A stretch of DNA of 8,193 nucleotides from an uncultured Clostridia bacterium (lineage in GTDB: Bacteria; Bacillota; Clostridia; Lachnospirales; Bianqueaceae): NCBI GenBank assembly GCA_947570515.1, contig CANOUM010000066.1:1-8193 (forward strand), read 5' to 3'. Of this stretch, positions 1-6,231 are shown in pieces. Made by a program: the position numbers and the translations under genes. Under the pieces are notes generated by a model, which saw only the letters and a program-made list of their open reading frames with translations, was not told the origin of the DNA and searched no databases. How positions within the stretch are numbered: the first letter of the stretch is position 1; every line of letters starts with the position of its first letter.

Positions 1-5
1 CAGAA

Positions 6-42
6 TGACACCCTGTCACTTATTATATGTGACACCCTGTCA
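6..42. repeat. Tandem 13-bp palindromic operator candidates
   Basis: The same 13 bp, TGACACCCTGTCA, occurs at 6-18 and 30-42 with a 24-bp period. Each copy is an inverted repeat, TGACA and TGTCA around a 3-bp centre. One copy sits between the -35 and -10 of the leftward promoter and the other over its expected start. Paired identical palindromes so placed are typical of sites for a dimeric repressor such as a TetR- or GntR-type regulator, often autoregulated. The regulator cannot be identified here. A half-site, TGTCA (45-49), is also part of the -35 box. Confidence 0.7.
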
Positions 43-50
43 TCTGTCAA
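22..50 (-). promoter_or_regulatory. Consensus sigma-A-type promoter firing leftward out of the window
   Basis: Read on the minus strand, the -35 box is TTGACA (50-45) and the -10 box is TATAAT (27-22), separated by exactly 17 bp. Both hexamers match the housekeeping consensus perfectly. The start site is expected near 15-16, so the transcript would run off the left edge into an unseen divergent gene. A 13-bp palindrome fills most of the spacer and a second copy covers the expected start, so this strong promoter is probably kept off by a repressor. The boxes are seen directly; the regulation is inferred. Confidence 0.75.
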
Positions 51-60
51 GAGTTTATAA

Positions 61-138
61 AAATCCTCCTCAGCTCTTGCAAGTAAGTTCTTCCCATGGT
101 AACATAGGGCTATATTACTTATATAATCTGGAGGATTT
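61..138 (+). promoter_or_regulatory. Possible RBS-sequestering pairing in the leader of the first gene
   Basis: AAATCCTCC at 61-69 is the exact reverse complement of GGAGGATTT at 130-138, which contains the Shine-Dalgarno sequence of the gene starting at 142. Two more pairs (72-73 with 128-129) can form past a 2-nt bulge. An RNA starting upstream of about 60 could fold so that the ribosome binding site is covered. The complementarity is seen; its use is inferred. No convincing rightward promoter upstream of 60 is visible, so it matters only if transcription starts there or further left. Confidence 0.3.
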
Positions 139-141
139 CCT

Positions 142-1152
142 ATGAATGATTTTAATACCATCTATCCGCAGATCCCTGCCGAAAATTCCAACGTGCAGGC
201 TGTAAAACGCTCTGCCGGCTCTATTTTATTTTTGCTGGCGACCATTACATATACTGCTAACTTAGTTCTTTCTCTGGTTGAATTATTCACTCAGTTTACG
301 CCGGGCTCCGTTTTCTACAGTACCCTGCGCAACGCTGCTGTCATGGAGCCTGAGATTGCCTCTGTACTGCCGGCAATTCAGGGTGTTGTCATGATTTTTG
401 CTGTCACCTTTCTGGTGCCTACACTGTTAGCCTGTATCGGGTTCTGGACCTTCTACGCTTCTTCCAAAAGCCATATGCGCCCGGTTGTCTCAACCGGCGG
501 TCTGTCCCTCGTTCAGGCTGTCATCATCATCCGTCTTGTCGGCGTCAGCCTTCTATTGCTGCTTCTCGGAGTCATGCTGCTTCCTCTGAGCGTCGCTCTC
601 ATCGATTATGCCTCTGATCTGTACTACGCCTCTTCCTATTACACACCCTACAATGTCCCGGCGGTCATTATTATCGGTGTGCTAATTCTTCTGCGTGTCT
701 TTTTGATTTTCTATATTATCTATTACGCAAAAGCTCTGGGCACCATTGCAACTGTAAAAGCTGCTTCCAATGGCAGCTACCCGGCAAAACCTGTTTCTAT
801 GTTTGTCATCGTGATGAACTTCCTTCTGGCCGGTTTTCAGGCTATCAGTCTTATCTCCATTTTGTTTTCCGATTTTAGCTTTATGTCTTTTGTTTCTACC
901 TTATTGAGCATTACATTTCTTATTCTCATTTCTCTGGTGCTGCTGCAGTTCAGACGGGAAATGCAGTCCCCTACCTATTCTGCTCCGCTTCCTCCTATCA
1001 CACCAGGCCCACAGATTCCCCCTTATCCGCAGGCTCCGGCTTCCTCCTATCAGCCACAGCAGCAATCTTATCAGCCGGCGTCAACTCCGCAGACTGAGCA
1101 GCAGCTTCCGCCAGCTAATCAGGAGAAAGATTCCTGGAACTCCCCTGAATAA
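142..1152 (+). CDS. Six-helix integral membrane protein of unknown function with Pro/Gln-rich tail
   Basis: I do not recognise this 336-residue protein. A strong GGAGGA (130-135) 6 bp before the ATG supports the start, and no other in-frame ATG occurs before residue 68. Hydrophobic segments at roughly residues 26-48, 78-104, 126-156, 174-196, 218-240 and 246-269 suggest six membrane helices. A short soluble N-terminus precedes them. The tail from about 275 is rich in Pro, Gln, Ser and Tyr, with two SYQP motifs at 302-305 and 309-312. Such tails are usually disordered, and even helix number with no signal peptide fits both ends being cytoplasmic. No catalytic motif or transporter signature is evident. 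The gene is monocistronic: a terminator begins 19 bp after its stop. A perfect TATAAT lies at 122-127 with GTAACA 17 bp upstream, but a start from it would fall inside the ribosome binding site, so the promoter is unresolved. The gene itself is confident; its function is unknown. Confidence 0.85.
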   Translation: MNDFNTIYPQIPAENSNVQAVKRSAGSILFLLATITYTANLVLSLVELFTQFTPGSVFYSTLRNAAVMEPEIASVLPAIQGVVMIFAVTFLVPTLLACIGFWTFYASSKSHMRPVVSTGGLSLVQAVIIIRLVGVSLLLLLLGVMLLPLSVALIDYASDLYYASSYYTPYNVPAVIIIGVLILLRVFLIFYIIYYAKALGTIATVKAASNGSYPAKPVSMFVIVMNFLLAGFQAISLISILFSDFSFMSFVSTLLSITFLILISLVLLQFRREMQSPTYSAPLPPITPGPQIPPYPQAPASSYQPQQQSYQPASTPQTEQQLPPANQEKDSWNSPE

Positions 1153-1171
1153 AGTTCCGACATAAAATAAC

Positions 1172-1209
1172 AAAAGCGTGTACCGCGATGCAGTACACGC
1201 TTTTAGTTT
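1172..1209 (+). terminator. Intrinsic terminator after the membrane protein gene
   Basis: A perfect 12-bp stem, AAAAGCGTGTAC (1172-1183) with GTACACGCTTTT (1193-1204), encloses a 9-nt loop. The T-rich stretch continues to 1210 with one A and one G. The A-run on the 5' side would also give a U-tail in the other direction, so it could work both ways. It separates the first gene from the promoter starting at 1213. Confidence 0.9.
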
Positions 1210-1212
1210 TGC

Positions 1213-1241
1213 TTGCATCGTTTTATAAATTCCGTTATAAT
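1213..1241 (+). promoter_or_regulatory. Sigma-A-type promoter of the PAP2-lar operon
   Basis: TTGCAT (1213-1218, 4 of 6 to consensus) is followed after exactly 17 bp by a perfect TATAAT (1236-1241). Transcription should start near 1247-1249. It lies just past the preceding terminator and about 70 bp before the PAP2 start codon. No other promoter is visible before 3971, so it probably drives all three downstream genes. Confidence 0.75.
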
Positions 1242-1248
1242 AAAACAA

Positions 1249-1276
1249 TGCTGTATACCGCACTGCTTATACAGCG
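1249..1276 (+). promoter_or_regulatory. Hairpin at the expected 5' end of the PAP2-lar mRNA
   Basis: GCTGTATA (1250-1257) pairs with TATACAGC (1268-1275) around a 10-nt loop, with one further wobble pair outside. It begins within a few bases of the predicted start site and ends 27 bp before the Shine-Dalgarno, so it does not hide the ribosome site. A T-tail is missing, so it is not a standard terminator. 5'-terminal hairpins commonly protect mRNA; that role here is inferred. A protein-binding site is an alternative. Confidence 0.5.
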
Positions 1277-1311
1277 GCATAGATTTTGTTATACTTCAAA
1301 ACGGAGGTCCC

Positions 1312-1860
1312 ATGAACCTGTTATCTGCCAGTGAACTGGCTATATTAGATTTTATTCAGCAGTATCTTCGCTGCAGTTTTTTAGACTGGCTGCTGCCTAA
1401 AATTACCGTCCTAGGCAACTCCGGCATTTTCTGGATTCTGATGAGTATCGTTTTTTTATTGATCCGCCGCTACCGCACAATGGGTGCTGAAATGGGAACG
1501 GCGCTTCTCGTCTGTTTTCTTCTTGGCAATATCGTACTAAAACCCTGGATTGCCCGTATTCGTCCCTATGACTTAAATCCATCGATTATCCTGCTGTTAA
1601 AAAATCCCCCCATCGACTTTTCCTTTCCTTCCGGTCATACCTATGCCTCCTTTGCTTCGGCTCTCATCCTGTGCTTTCACAAAAAAAACTGGGGGATCGC
1701 TGCCTTTTTATTGGCATCCCTGATTGCCTTTTCCCGTCTTTATCTCTATGTTCACTATCCCACCGATGTGCTGGCCGGCATTTTACTTGGCCTGCTGATC
1801 GGCTGGTTATCTCATATCATCATCCAATCCATCATACGCCGTCATTCGGCAGGATCTTAA
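1312..1860 (+). CDS. PAP2-family membrane phosphatase
   Basis: This 182-residue membrane protein carries all three motifs of the PAP2 / type 2 phosphatidic acid phosphatase family: K77 through R84-P85 (KxxxxxxRP), PSGH at 106-109, and SR at 141-142 with H148 in SRxxxxxHxxxD ending at D152. H109 and H148 are the expected catalytic pair, acting through a phospho-histidine. Members dephosphorylate lipid phosphates such as undecaprenyl pyrophosphate (BcrC type), phosphatidic acid or phosphatidylglycerol phosphate; the substrate cannot be chosen from sequence. Helices flank the motifs, placing the active site near the outer membrane face in known relatives. The start is set by GGAGG (1303-1307) 4 bp before ATG; an in-frame ATG at 1213 lies within the promoter and has no ribosome site. 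Only 21 bp separate it from the lar fusion gene, so they are probably cotranscribed. An A8 run at 1681-1688 does not break the frame. Confidence 0.9.
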   Translation: MNLLSASELAILDFIQQYLRCSFLDWLLPKITVLGNSGIFWILMSIVFLLIRRYRTMGAEMGTALLVCFLLGNIVLKPWIARIRPYDLNPSIILLLKNPPIDFSFPSGHTYASFASALILCFHKKNWGIAAFLLASLIAFSRLYLYVHYPTDVLAGILLGLLIGWLSHIIIQSIIRRHSAGS

Positions 1861-1881
1861 ACTATTTAGGAGCATTTAACT

Positions 1882-3174
1882 ATGGACATCCAAAATCTGC
1901 TTGAAAATGTAAAAAACGGCACCCTCTCCATTGAAGCTGCCGAAAATGAACTCAAAAAACTGCCGTATGAAGATCTGGGCTTTGCCAAGCTCGACCATCA
2001 CCGCAAGCTGCGGCAAGGATTCGGGGAAGTCATCTTTTGCAGCGGAAAAACTGACTCCCACCTTATCGGCATCTATCAAACGCTCTCCAGCCGCGATACA
2101 AATGTCCTTGGGACACGCGCCACACTTCATCAATACGAACTGGTCCGCCAAAGTGTACCGGGCGTTCAGTATGATCCTGTTTCCAGACTGCTCAAATACG
2201 AACCGCATCCCGAACCCAAGACCGGATGCATCGCCGTATGCACCGCCGGCACAGCAGACATTCCGGTAGCCGAAGAAGCCGCACAGACCGCCGAATTTTT
2301 CGGTTCTCATGTCGAACGCTATTACGATGTCGGCGTTGCCGGTATCCACCGTCTGCTCTCTAAGATCGATGCCATCAATCAGGCAAACTGCATTATCGCC
2401 ATTGCGGGCATGGAAGGCGCACTCGCCAGCGTGATCGCGGGACTGGCCGACAAACCCGTAATTGCCGTGCCCACCTCAGTCGGTTACGGAGCTAATCTCG
2501 GCGGTATTTCCGCGCTGCTCACCATGATCAACTCCTGCGCCAACGGCATTTCTGTTGTCAATATTGACAATGGCTATGGCGCCGCCTATGTAGCCACCCA
2601 GATCAACCGTCTGGTCAGCCGCCCCTCTCAGGATGCCGCCGCGCCAGCTGTCCCATCTATGCCGGCAGAGCCGGAAACAGCTTCCGTTCCCGTTCTGGCA
2701 GAGGCCTCCACAAACTCATCTGCCGCCGCTTCCCTATCCGAATCCGAGCTATGGATGCTGGAAACAAATATTGACGATTGTTCAGGAGAGGCCATGGGCT
2801 ATGTCATGGAAAAACTATTCGAGGCCGGCGCACGTGATGTATTTTACTCTCCCATCTTCATGAAAAAAAATCGGCCTGCCTATTTGCTTCGCGTGATGTG
2901 TATGCAAAATCAAATCCCCGAAATGGAAGGACTGATTTTTACCCATACAACTACGATCGGCGTGCGGCGTTTCCCTGCGCAGCGCACCGCCTTGCCGCGC
3001 CGCATCGAAGAGGTTCAAACGCCCTACGGCCCCGCGCAGGTTAAAATCTGCCTGCACGGTAAAACAGAATACGCATATCCTGAATATGAAAGCGTACGGC
3101 GTATTTGTGAGACTACCGGTCTTTCCTATCAAACCGTTTATCAGGAGGTTGCGCAGGCATGGAAGCAAAATTAA
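1882..3174 (+). CDS. larB: LarB-LarC2 fusion, nickel-pincer cofactor biosynthesis
   Basis: This 430-residue protein joins two steps of nickel-pincer nucleotide synthesis. Residues 1 to about 245 are a complete LarB, related to AIR carboxylase (PurE), which carboxylates the pyridinium ring of nicotinic acid adenine dinucleotide and cleaves the dinucleotide. The family features include DHHRKLRQGFGEV (38-50), a GMEGALASV stretch (176-184) and C219 in INSCANG, which aligns with the cysteine reported to bond the pyridinium in Lactobacillus LarB. Residues about 246-286 are a linker rich in Ala, Pro and Ser. Residues about 287-430 match the C-terminal half of LarC (LarC2, CTP-dependent nickel insertion), with LETNIDD (293-299), MKKNRPAYLL (327-336) and TTTIGVRR (356-363). 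LarC normally has an N-terminal half, LarC1, which is absent here. AGGAG (1868-1872) sits 9 bp before the ATG. The 3' end overlaps larE by 16 bp. Domain assignments are confident; how the enzyme works without a linked LarC1 is unknown. Confidence 0.9.
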   Translation: MDIQNLLENVKNGTLSIEAAENELKKLPYEDLGFAKLDHHRKLRQGFGEVIFCSGKTDSHLIGIYQTLSSRDTNVLGTRATLHQYELVRQSVPGVQYDPVSRLLKYEPHPEPKTGCIAVCTAGTADIPVAEEAAQTAEFFGSHVERYYDVGVAGIHRLLSKIDAINQANCIIAIAGMEGALASVIAGLADKPVIAVPTSVGYGANLGGISALLTMINSCANGISVVNIDNGYGAAYVATQINRLVSRPSQDAAAPAVPSMPAEPETASVPVLAEASTNSSAAASLSESELWMLETNIDDCSGEAMGYVMEKLFEAGARDVFYSPIFMKKNRPAYLLRVMCMQNQIPEMEGLIFTHTTTIGVRRFPAQRTALPRRIEEVQTPYGPAQVKICLHGKTEYAYPEYESVRRICETTGLSYQTVYQEVAQAWKQN

Positions 3175-3971
3175 AAGCACTCACCGCACGTTTAAATGAA
3201 TACACGCAAGCTGACTGTGCTCTCGCCTTTTCCGGCGGCATCGACAGCAGTCTTCTGCTGAAACTTTTATGCCAGACTGCACAAAAAAACGGCACTGTCG
3301 TTTATGCCGTTACCTTTTTGGGAAGTCTGCATCCCAAAGCCGATCTCGCAATTGCCAAACAAGTCGCCGCGGAATGCGGCGCTCCGTTAATCCAGCTTAC
3401 CATGGACGAGCTTTCGAATCCTCTGCTTCAAAATAATCCTCCCGATCGCTGCTATATCTGCAAACGCTATCTTTTTCAAACCTTGCAGGAGTGGGCACAG
3501 GAGCGCGGTATTCAGACCGTGATCGAGGGTACCAATGAAGATGATCTTCATGTATATCGTCCTGGCATCCGTGCCGTACGCGAACTGGGCATTTTGAGCC
3601 CCCTTGCCGATCTCGGCATTACCAAAGCTGAAATACGTACCATGGCACGTGAGCTGGGAATCTCTGTTGCTGAGCGTCCCTCTTCTCCCTGCATGGCTAC
3701 GCGGCTGCCTTATGGAACACAGCTGAAACCGGAAATTCTGCAAAGGATTGAAGCCGGCGAGTCCTACCTGCACCAGCAGGGGTTTGCCGCCATGCGGCTA
3801 CGCCTGCATGACGATGTGGTACGCCTCGAGCTTCCGCTTTCTGACTTTCCTCGTTTTTTAGAGCAGCGCAGGCAAATCGTGCAGACGCTGCATGACCTTG
3901 GATTTGTCTATCTAACACTGGATTTAGAGGGGCTACGTTCCGGCAGTATGGATGTGTATTTGCAGCAGTAA
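3159..3971 (+). CDS. larE: LarE, pyridinium sulfur transferase of nickel-pincer synthesis
   Basis: This 270-residue protein is a full-length LarE of the PP-loop ATP pyrophosphatase family. SGGIDSS at 25-31 is the pyrophosphate loop that adenylates the carboxylates made by LarB; sulfur is then transferred to give the bis-thiocarboxylate that binds nickel. C178 in SSPCMATR matches the cysteine (C176 in Lactobacillus plantarum LarE) that in the classical enzyme gives up its own sulfur. C98 and C101 (RCYIC) form a CxxC; homologues with these three cysteines are reported to hold a [4Fe-4S] cluster and avoid self-sacrifice. The label 'sacrificial' may therefore be wrong for this protein. GTNEDDL (124-130) and YRPG (133-136) are other family features. 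The start overlaps the upstream gene by 16 bp, with AGGAGG (3143-3148) 10 bp before ATG, so translation is probably coupled. The 3' end faces phoU across 15 bp. Confidence 0.95.
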   Translation: MEAKLKALTARLNEYTQADCALAFSGGIDSSLLLKLLCQTAQKNGTVVYAVTFLGSLHPKADLAIAKQVAAECGAPLIQLTMDELSNPLLQNNPPDRCYICKRYLFQTLQEWAQERGIQTVIEGTNEDDLHVYRPGIRAVRELGILSPLADLGITKAEIRTMARELGISVAERPSSPCMATRLPYGTQLKPEILQRIEAGESYLHQQGFAAMRLRLHDDVVRLELPLSDFPRFLEQRRQIVQTLHDLGFVYLTLDLEGLRSGSMDVYLQQ

Positions 3972-3986
3972 GCAAGATATACGAAA

Positions 3987-4640
3987 TTACAATTTTTTTC
4001 CTTTGTGATCGCCCGTTATGGAAAAAATGACCCATTCCGCTATGTTGACTGCATGATCGCCAATTCGTTCAAAATATTTAGCGATCATTAAAAGATCGAG
4101 TGCATACTCTCCATCACCTGAATGTTCTGCAATGATGCGGGTAAGCGTTATCTTAACTTCATTAAAATAGGAATCTACAACATCATCATAGCCGACCGTA
4201 GCTTTCGCAAGTTTTATATCCTGCTTCACATAGGCGTCAATGCTCTCCGTCACCATTTTTATGGTTGCTTCTGCCATTTTCTGAATCGGTTCGCATTCTT
4301 CGCTCTTCTTTCCATCTAAAAACGGAATTATCTCAGCGATATCCGCTGCCTGATCACCGATACGCTCCATATCGGTGATCATTTTAAGCGCTGCTGATAT
4401 TTGCCGAAGATCCTTTGCCACGGGCTGCTGCTGCAAAAACAGCTTCAGACACAGAGATTCTATATCCCGCTCCTGCTTATCAATTTCAGAGTCGACTTCT
4501 GATACCTTATGTGCTGCTTCTGTATGTCCTGTTGTTAAGGCCTCGGCTGCAAGCGCAATCGCTTCCTTACACATGACTCCCATTTGTATTAGTTCTTGGT
4601 TTAATGTAAAAAGCTGCTGATCAAATTTATTTCTCATCAT
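3987..4640 (-). CDS. phoU: PhoU, phosphate transport and signalling regulator
   Basis: PhoU is a cytoplasmic all-helical protein that connects the Pst transporter to phosphate signalling and restrains uptake when phosphate is plentiful. The 217 residues match the usual length and show the two repeats of the family: ERIGD at 92-96 and again at 191-195, each in a metal-binding helix (DMERIGDQAADI and YFERIGDHAVNI). It is the last gene of the pst operon, with its ATG overlapping the pstB stop as ATGA. A second ATG follows immediately at 4637; GGAGG (4650-4646) is 5 bp from the first and 8 bp from the second, so a 216-residue product starting MRNKF is equally or more likely. No terminator is visible after the stop. 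Confidence 0.97.
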   Translation of the reverse strand: MMRNKFDQQLFTLNQELIQMGVMCKEAIALAAEALTTGHTEAAHKVSEVDSEIDKQERDIESLCLKLFLQQQPVAKDLRQISAALKMITDMERIGDQAADIAEIIPFLDGKKSEECEPIQKMAEATIKMVTESIDAYVKQDIKLAKATVGYDDVVDSYFNEVKITLTRIIAEHSGDGEYALDLLMIAKYFERIGDHAVNIAEWVIFSITGDHKGKKL

Positions 4641-5386
4641 CCGAACCTCCCTGTAATATAATCTTCTGTTCGTTTATCTTTTGGCTCAGTAAATAAAGCT
4701 TCTGTTTTGCCATATTCAATCAGATCACCAAGAAGGAAGAAAGCCGTATAATCAGAGATTCGAACTGCCTGCTGCATATTATGGGTAACTAATATGATCG
4801 TATAGCATTTTTTTAATTCATTTACAAGATCCTCAATCTTGGAAGTTGAAATTGGATCAAGAGCTGAGGTGGGCTCATCCATCAATAAAATATCCGGTTC
4901 CACAGCAAGCGCACGGGCTATGCATAGACGTTGCTGCTGACCGCCTGAAAGACCTAACGCAGACTTCTTCAGTCTTTCTTTTACTTCCTCCCAGATTGCC
5001 GCTCTCCGCAGAGATTTTTCTACGATCTCATCCAGCCGAGCTTTACTTCGAATCCCATGCGTTCTTGGTCCATATGCAATATTGTCATAAATACTCATAG
5101 GAAACGGATTTGGCTTTTGAAACACCATGCCGATGTTTTTACGAAGATTATTGACATCTGCCGAAAAAATATCCTCCTCTCTGTAAAGCACTTCTCCCGT
5201 AGTTTTTACTCCGGGTATCAGGTCATTCATTCTGTTCAGCGTTTTCAAAAAAGTGGACTTACCGCACCCGGAGGGGCCGATCAGCGCCGTTATACTATGT
5301 TCCTCGATTTCCATATTTATCTTGTTTAATGCCTTCGTATTGCCATACCATAAACATAAGTCTTTGATCGTCATAATCCTGCTCAT
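4637..5386 (-). CDS. pstB: PstB, phosphate ABC transporter ATPase
   Basis: PstB is the ATP-hydrolysing subunit that drives phosphate import through PstCA at the inner face of the membrane. From the chosen start (249 residues) it has Walker A GPSGCGKST at 37-45, the Q-loop glutamine Q90, the signature LSGGQQQR at 146-153, Walker B ending in D170-E171, and the switch histidine H202. KPNPFPMSIYDN at 91-102 is characteristic of PstB. A longer frame opens at 5422, but the ATG at 5386 is preferred: it forms an ATGA overlap with the pstA stop, has AAGGAG just upstream, and gives the usual family length. The stop overlaps phoU in the same way, so translation of pstA, pstB and phoU is probably coupled. 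Confidence 0.97.
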   Translation of the reverse strand: MSRIMTIKDLCLWYGNTKALNKINMEIEEHSITALIGPSGCGKSTFLKTLNRMNDLIPGVKTTGEVLYREEDIFSADVNNLRKNIGMVFQKPNPFPMSIYDNIAYGPRTHGIRSKARLDEIVEKSLRRAAIWEEVKERLKKSALGLSGGQQQRLCIARALAVEPDILLMDEPTSALDPISTSKIEDLVNELKKCYTIILVTHNMQQAVRISDYTAFFLLGDLIEYGKTEALFTEPKDKRTEDYITGRFG

Positions 5387-6231
5387 AGACTTCTCCTTTT
5401 CTGAAAATATTTGCCCACCCATGCTGCCGCCAGATTAATCAGAATTGTGAGTATCATCAAAATAGCTGCAATTGCAAAGGCAACTCCAAATTCGCCCTGT
5501 TCCTTTGCATAAAAATATAGAGCGACTGTCAATGTTGCGCCTGAGCTTGCCATTCCTTCAAAAACGCCATTCAAAGCATGCGCAAATCCTGCCGTAAAGA
5601 GCAATGCGGCTGATTCGCCAAGAATTCGTCCTATAGAAAGAATACATCCAGTTATCACGCCATCGATGCAGCCAGGTAAAACGACCGTGCGGATCACCCG
5701 CCATTTGCCTGCACCAAGTCCAAAAGCTCCTTCACGGTAGCTTTGGGGGACAGTTTTCAAACTCTCCTGCGTAGTTCGCATCACTGTTGGCAAATTCATT
5801 ATGACAAGGGTCATGGCTCCTGCGATCAGTGAAGTTTGCATGCCGCAAAACTGACAGAAAAACAGCATACCCACAAGTCCGTAAATAATGGATGGAATTC
5901 CTGACAGCGTTTCTGCTGCATATTCAATCATCCCAACTATCCGTTTGTTTTTCGCATATTCTGTCAGATAGATTGCCGCCCCTACACCAAGCGGCAAAAC
6001 AACAATCAGCGCTGCAAAAATGATATAAATTGTATTGAGAATATCCGGCAAAATCCCTATGCGTCCTGATAAATAACTTGGTTTTGTTGATAAAAGCTCG
6101 AAAGAGATGCCCGGAATCCCCTTAACAAATACATATCCAATCAAGAATAGCGTAAGAGAACAAGTGATGGCGATTGAAAGCCACATTAGAACACGCATCA
6201 TCCAAATATAAATTTTTCGTTTTACAGACAT
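5383..6231 (-). CDS. pstA: PstA, phosphate ABC transporter permease
   Basis: PstA is one of two membrane subunits that form the phosphate channel. The 282-residue protein is strongly hydrophobic, with about six helices (roughly 13-36, 66-91, 109-128, 134-150, 188-215 and 247-272). The cytoplasmic coupling loop that contacts PstB is seen around 166-186 (REGAFGLGAGKWRVIRTVVLP), a variant of the EAA motif of ABC importers. ETLSGIPSIIYGLVG at 107-121 is a well-conserved PstA/PstC segment. The ATG follows the pstC stop with no intervening base. The Shine-Dalgarno is weak (GGTGA within the end of pstC), which suggests dependence on translation of pstC. Confidence 0.96.
   Translation of the reverse strand: MSVKRKIYIWMMRVLMWLSIAITCSLTLFLIGYVFVKGIPGISFELLSTKPSYLSGRIGILPDILNTIYIIFAALIVVLPLGVGAAIYLTEYAKNKRIVGMIEYAAETLSGIPSIIYGLVGMLFFCQFCGMQTSLIAGAMTLVIMNLPTVMRTTQESLKTVPQSYREGAFGLGAGKWRVIRTVVLPGCIDGVITGCILSIGRILGESAALLFTAGFAHALNGVFEGMASSGATLTVALYFYAKEQGEFGVAFAIAAILMILTILINLAAAWVGKYFQKRRSL

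Noticed and set aside
6..42. Start of a CRISPR array or other short tandem repeat array
   Set aside because: Only two 13-bp copies with an 11-bp gap, each a palindrome placed on promoter elements; an operator pair explains them better.
99..127. GTAACA-17-TATAAT as the promoter of the gene at 142
   Set aside because: The boxes look acceptable, but the start would fall near 134 within the Shine-Dalgarno, leaving an 8-nt leader; not used as a feature.
1213..1311. N-terminal extension of the PAP2 protein from the ATG at 1213
   Set aside because: It would be encoded by the -35 and -10 boxes and the 5' hairpin, has no ribosome site, and adds residues absent from the family; the ATG at 1312 has GGAGG.
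1876..2349. 157-codon open frame on the minus strand
   Set aside because: Antisense to the conserved LarB domain, no ribosome site and no recognisable protein; a shadow of larB codon use.
2863..2870. A8 run as a programmed frameshift site in the LarC2 domain, by analogy with larC
   Set aside because: LarC2 motifs continue in the same frame on both sides, so no shift is needed; it may only be slippage-prone.
2815..3180. 121-codon open frame on the minus strand
   Set aside because: Antisense to the conserved LarC2 domain; no independent support.
3387..4035. Two minus-strand open frames across larE and the start of phoU
   Set aside because: Both are antisense to conserved larE sequence, and the second overlaps phoU in another frame; no start signals.
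5387..5422. Longer PstB from the ATG at 5422
   Set aside because: The extra 12 residues lie inside pstA and exceed the usual family length; the ATG at 5386 has a better ribosome site and an ATGA overlap.
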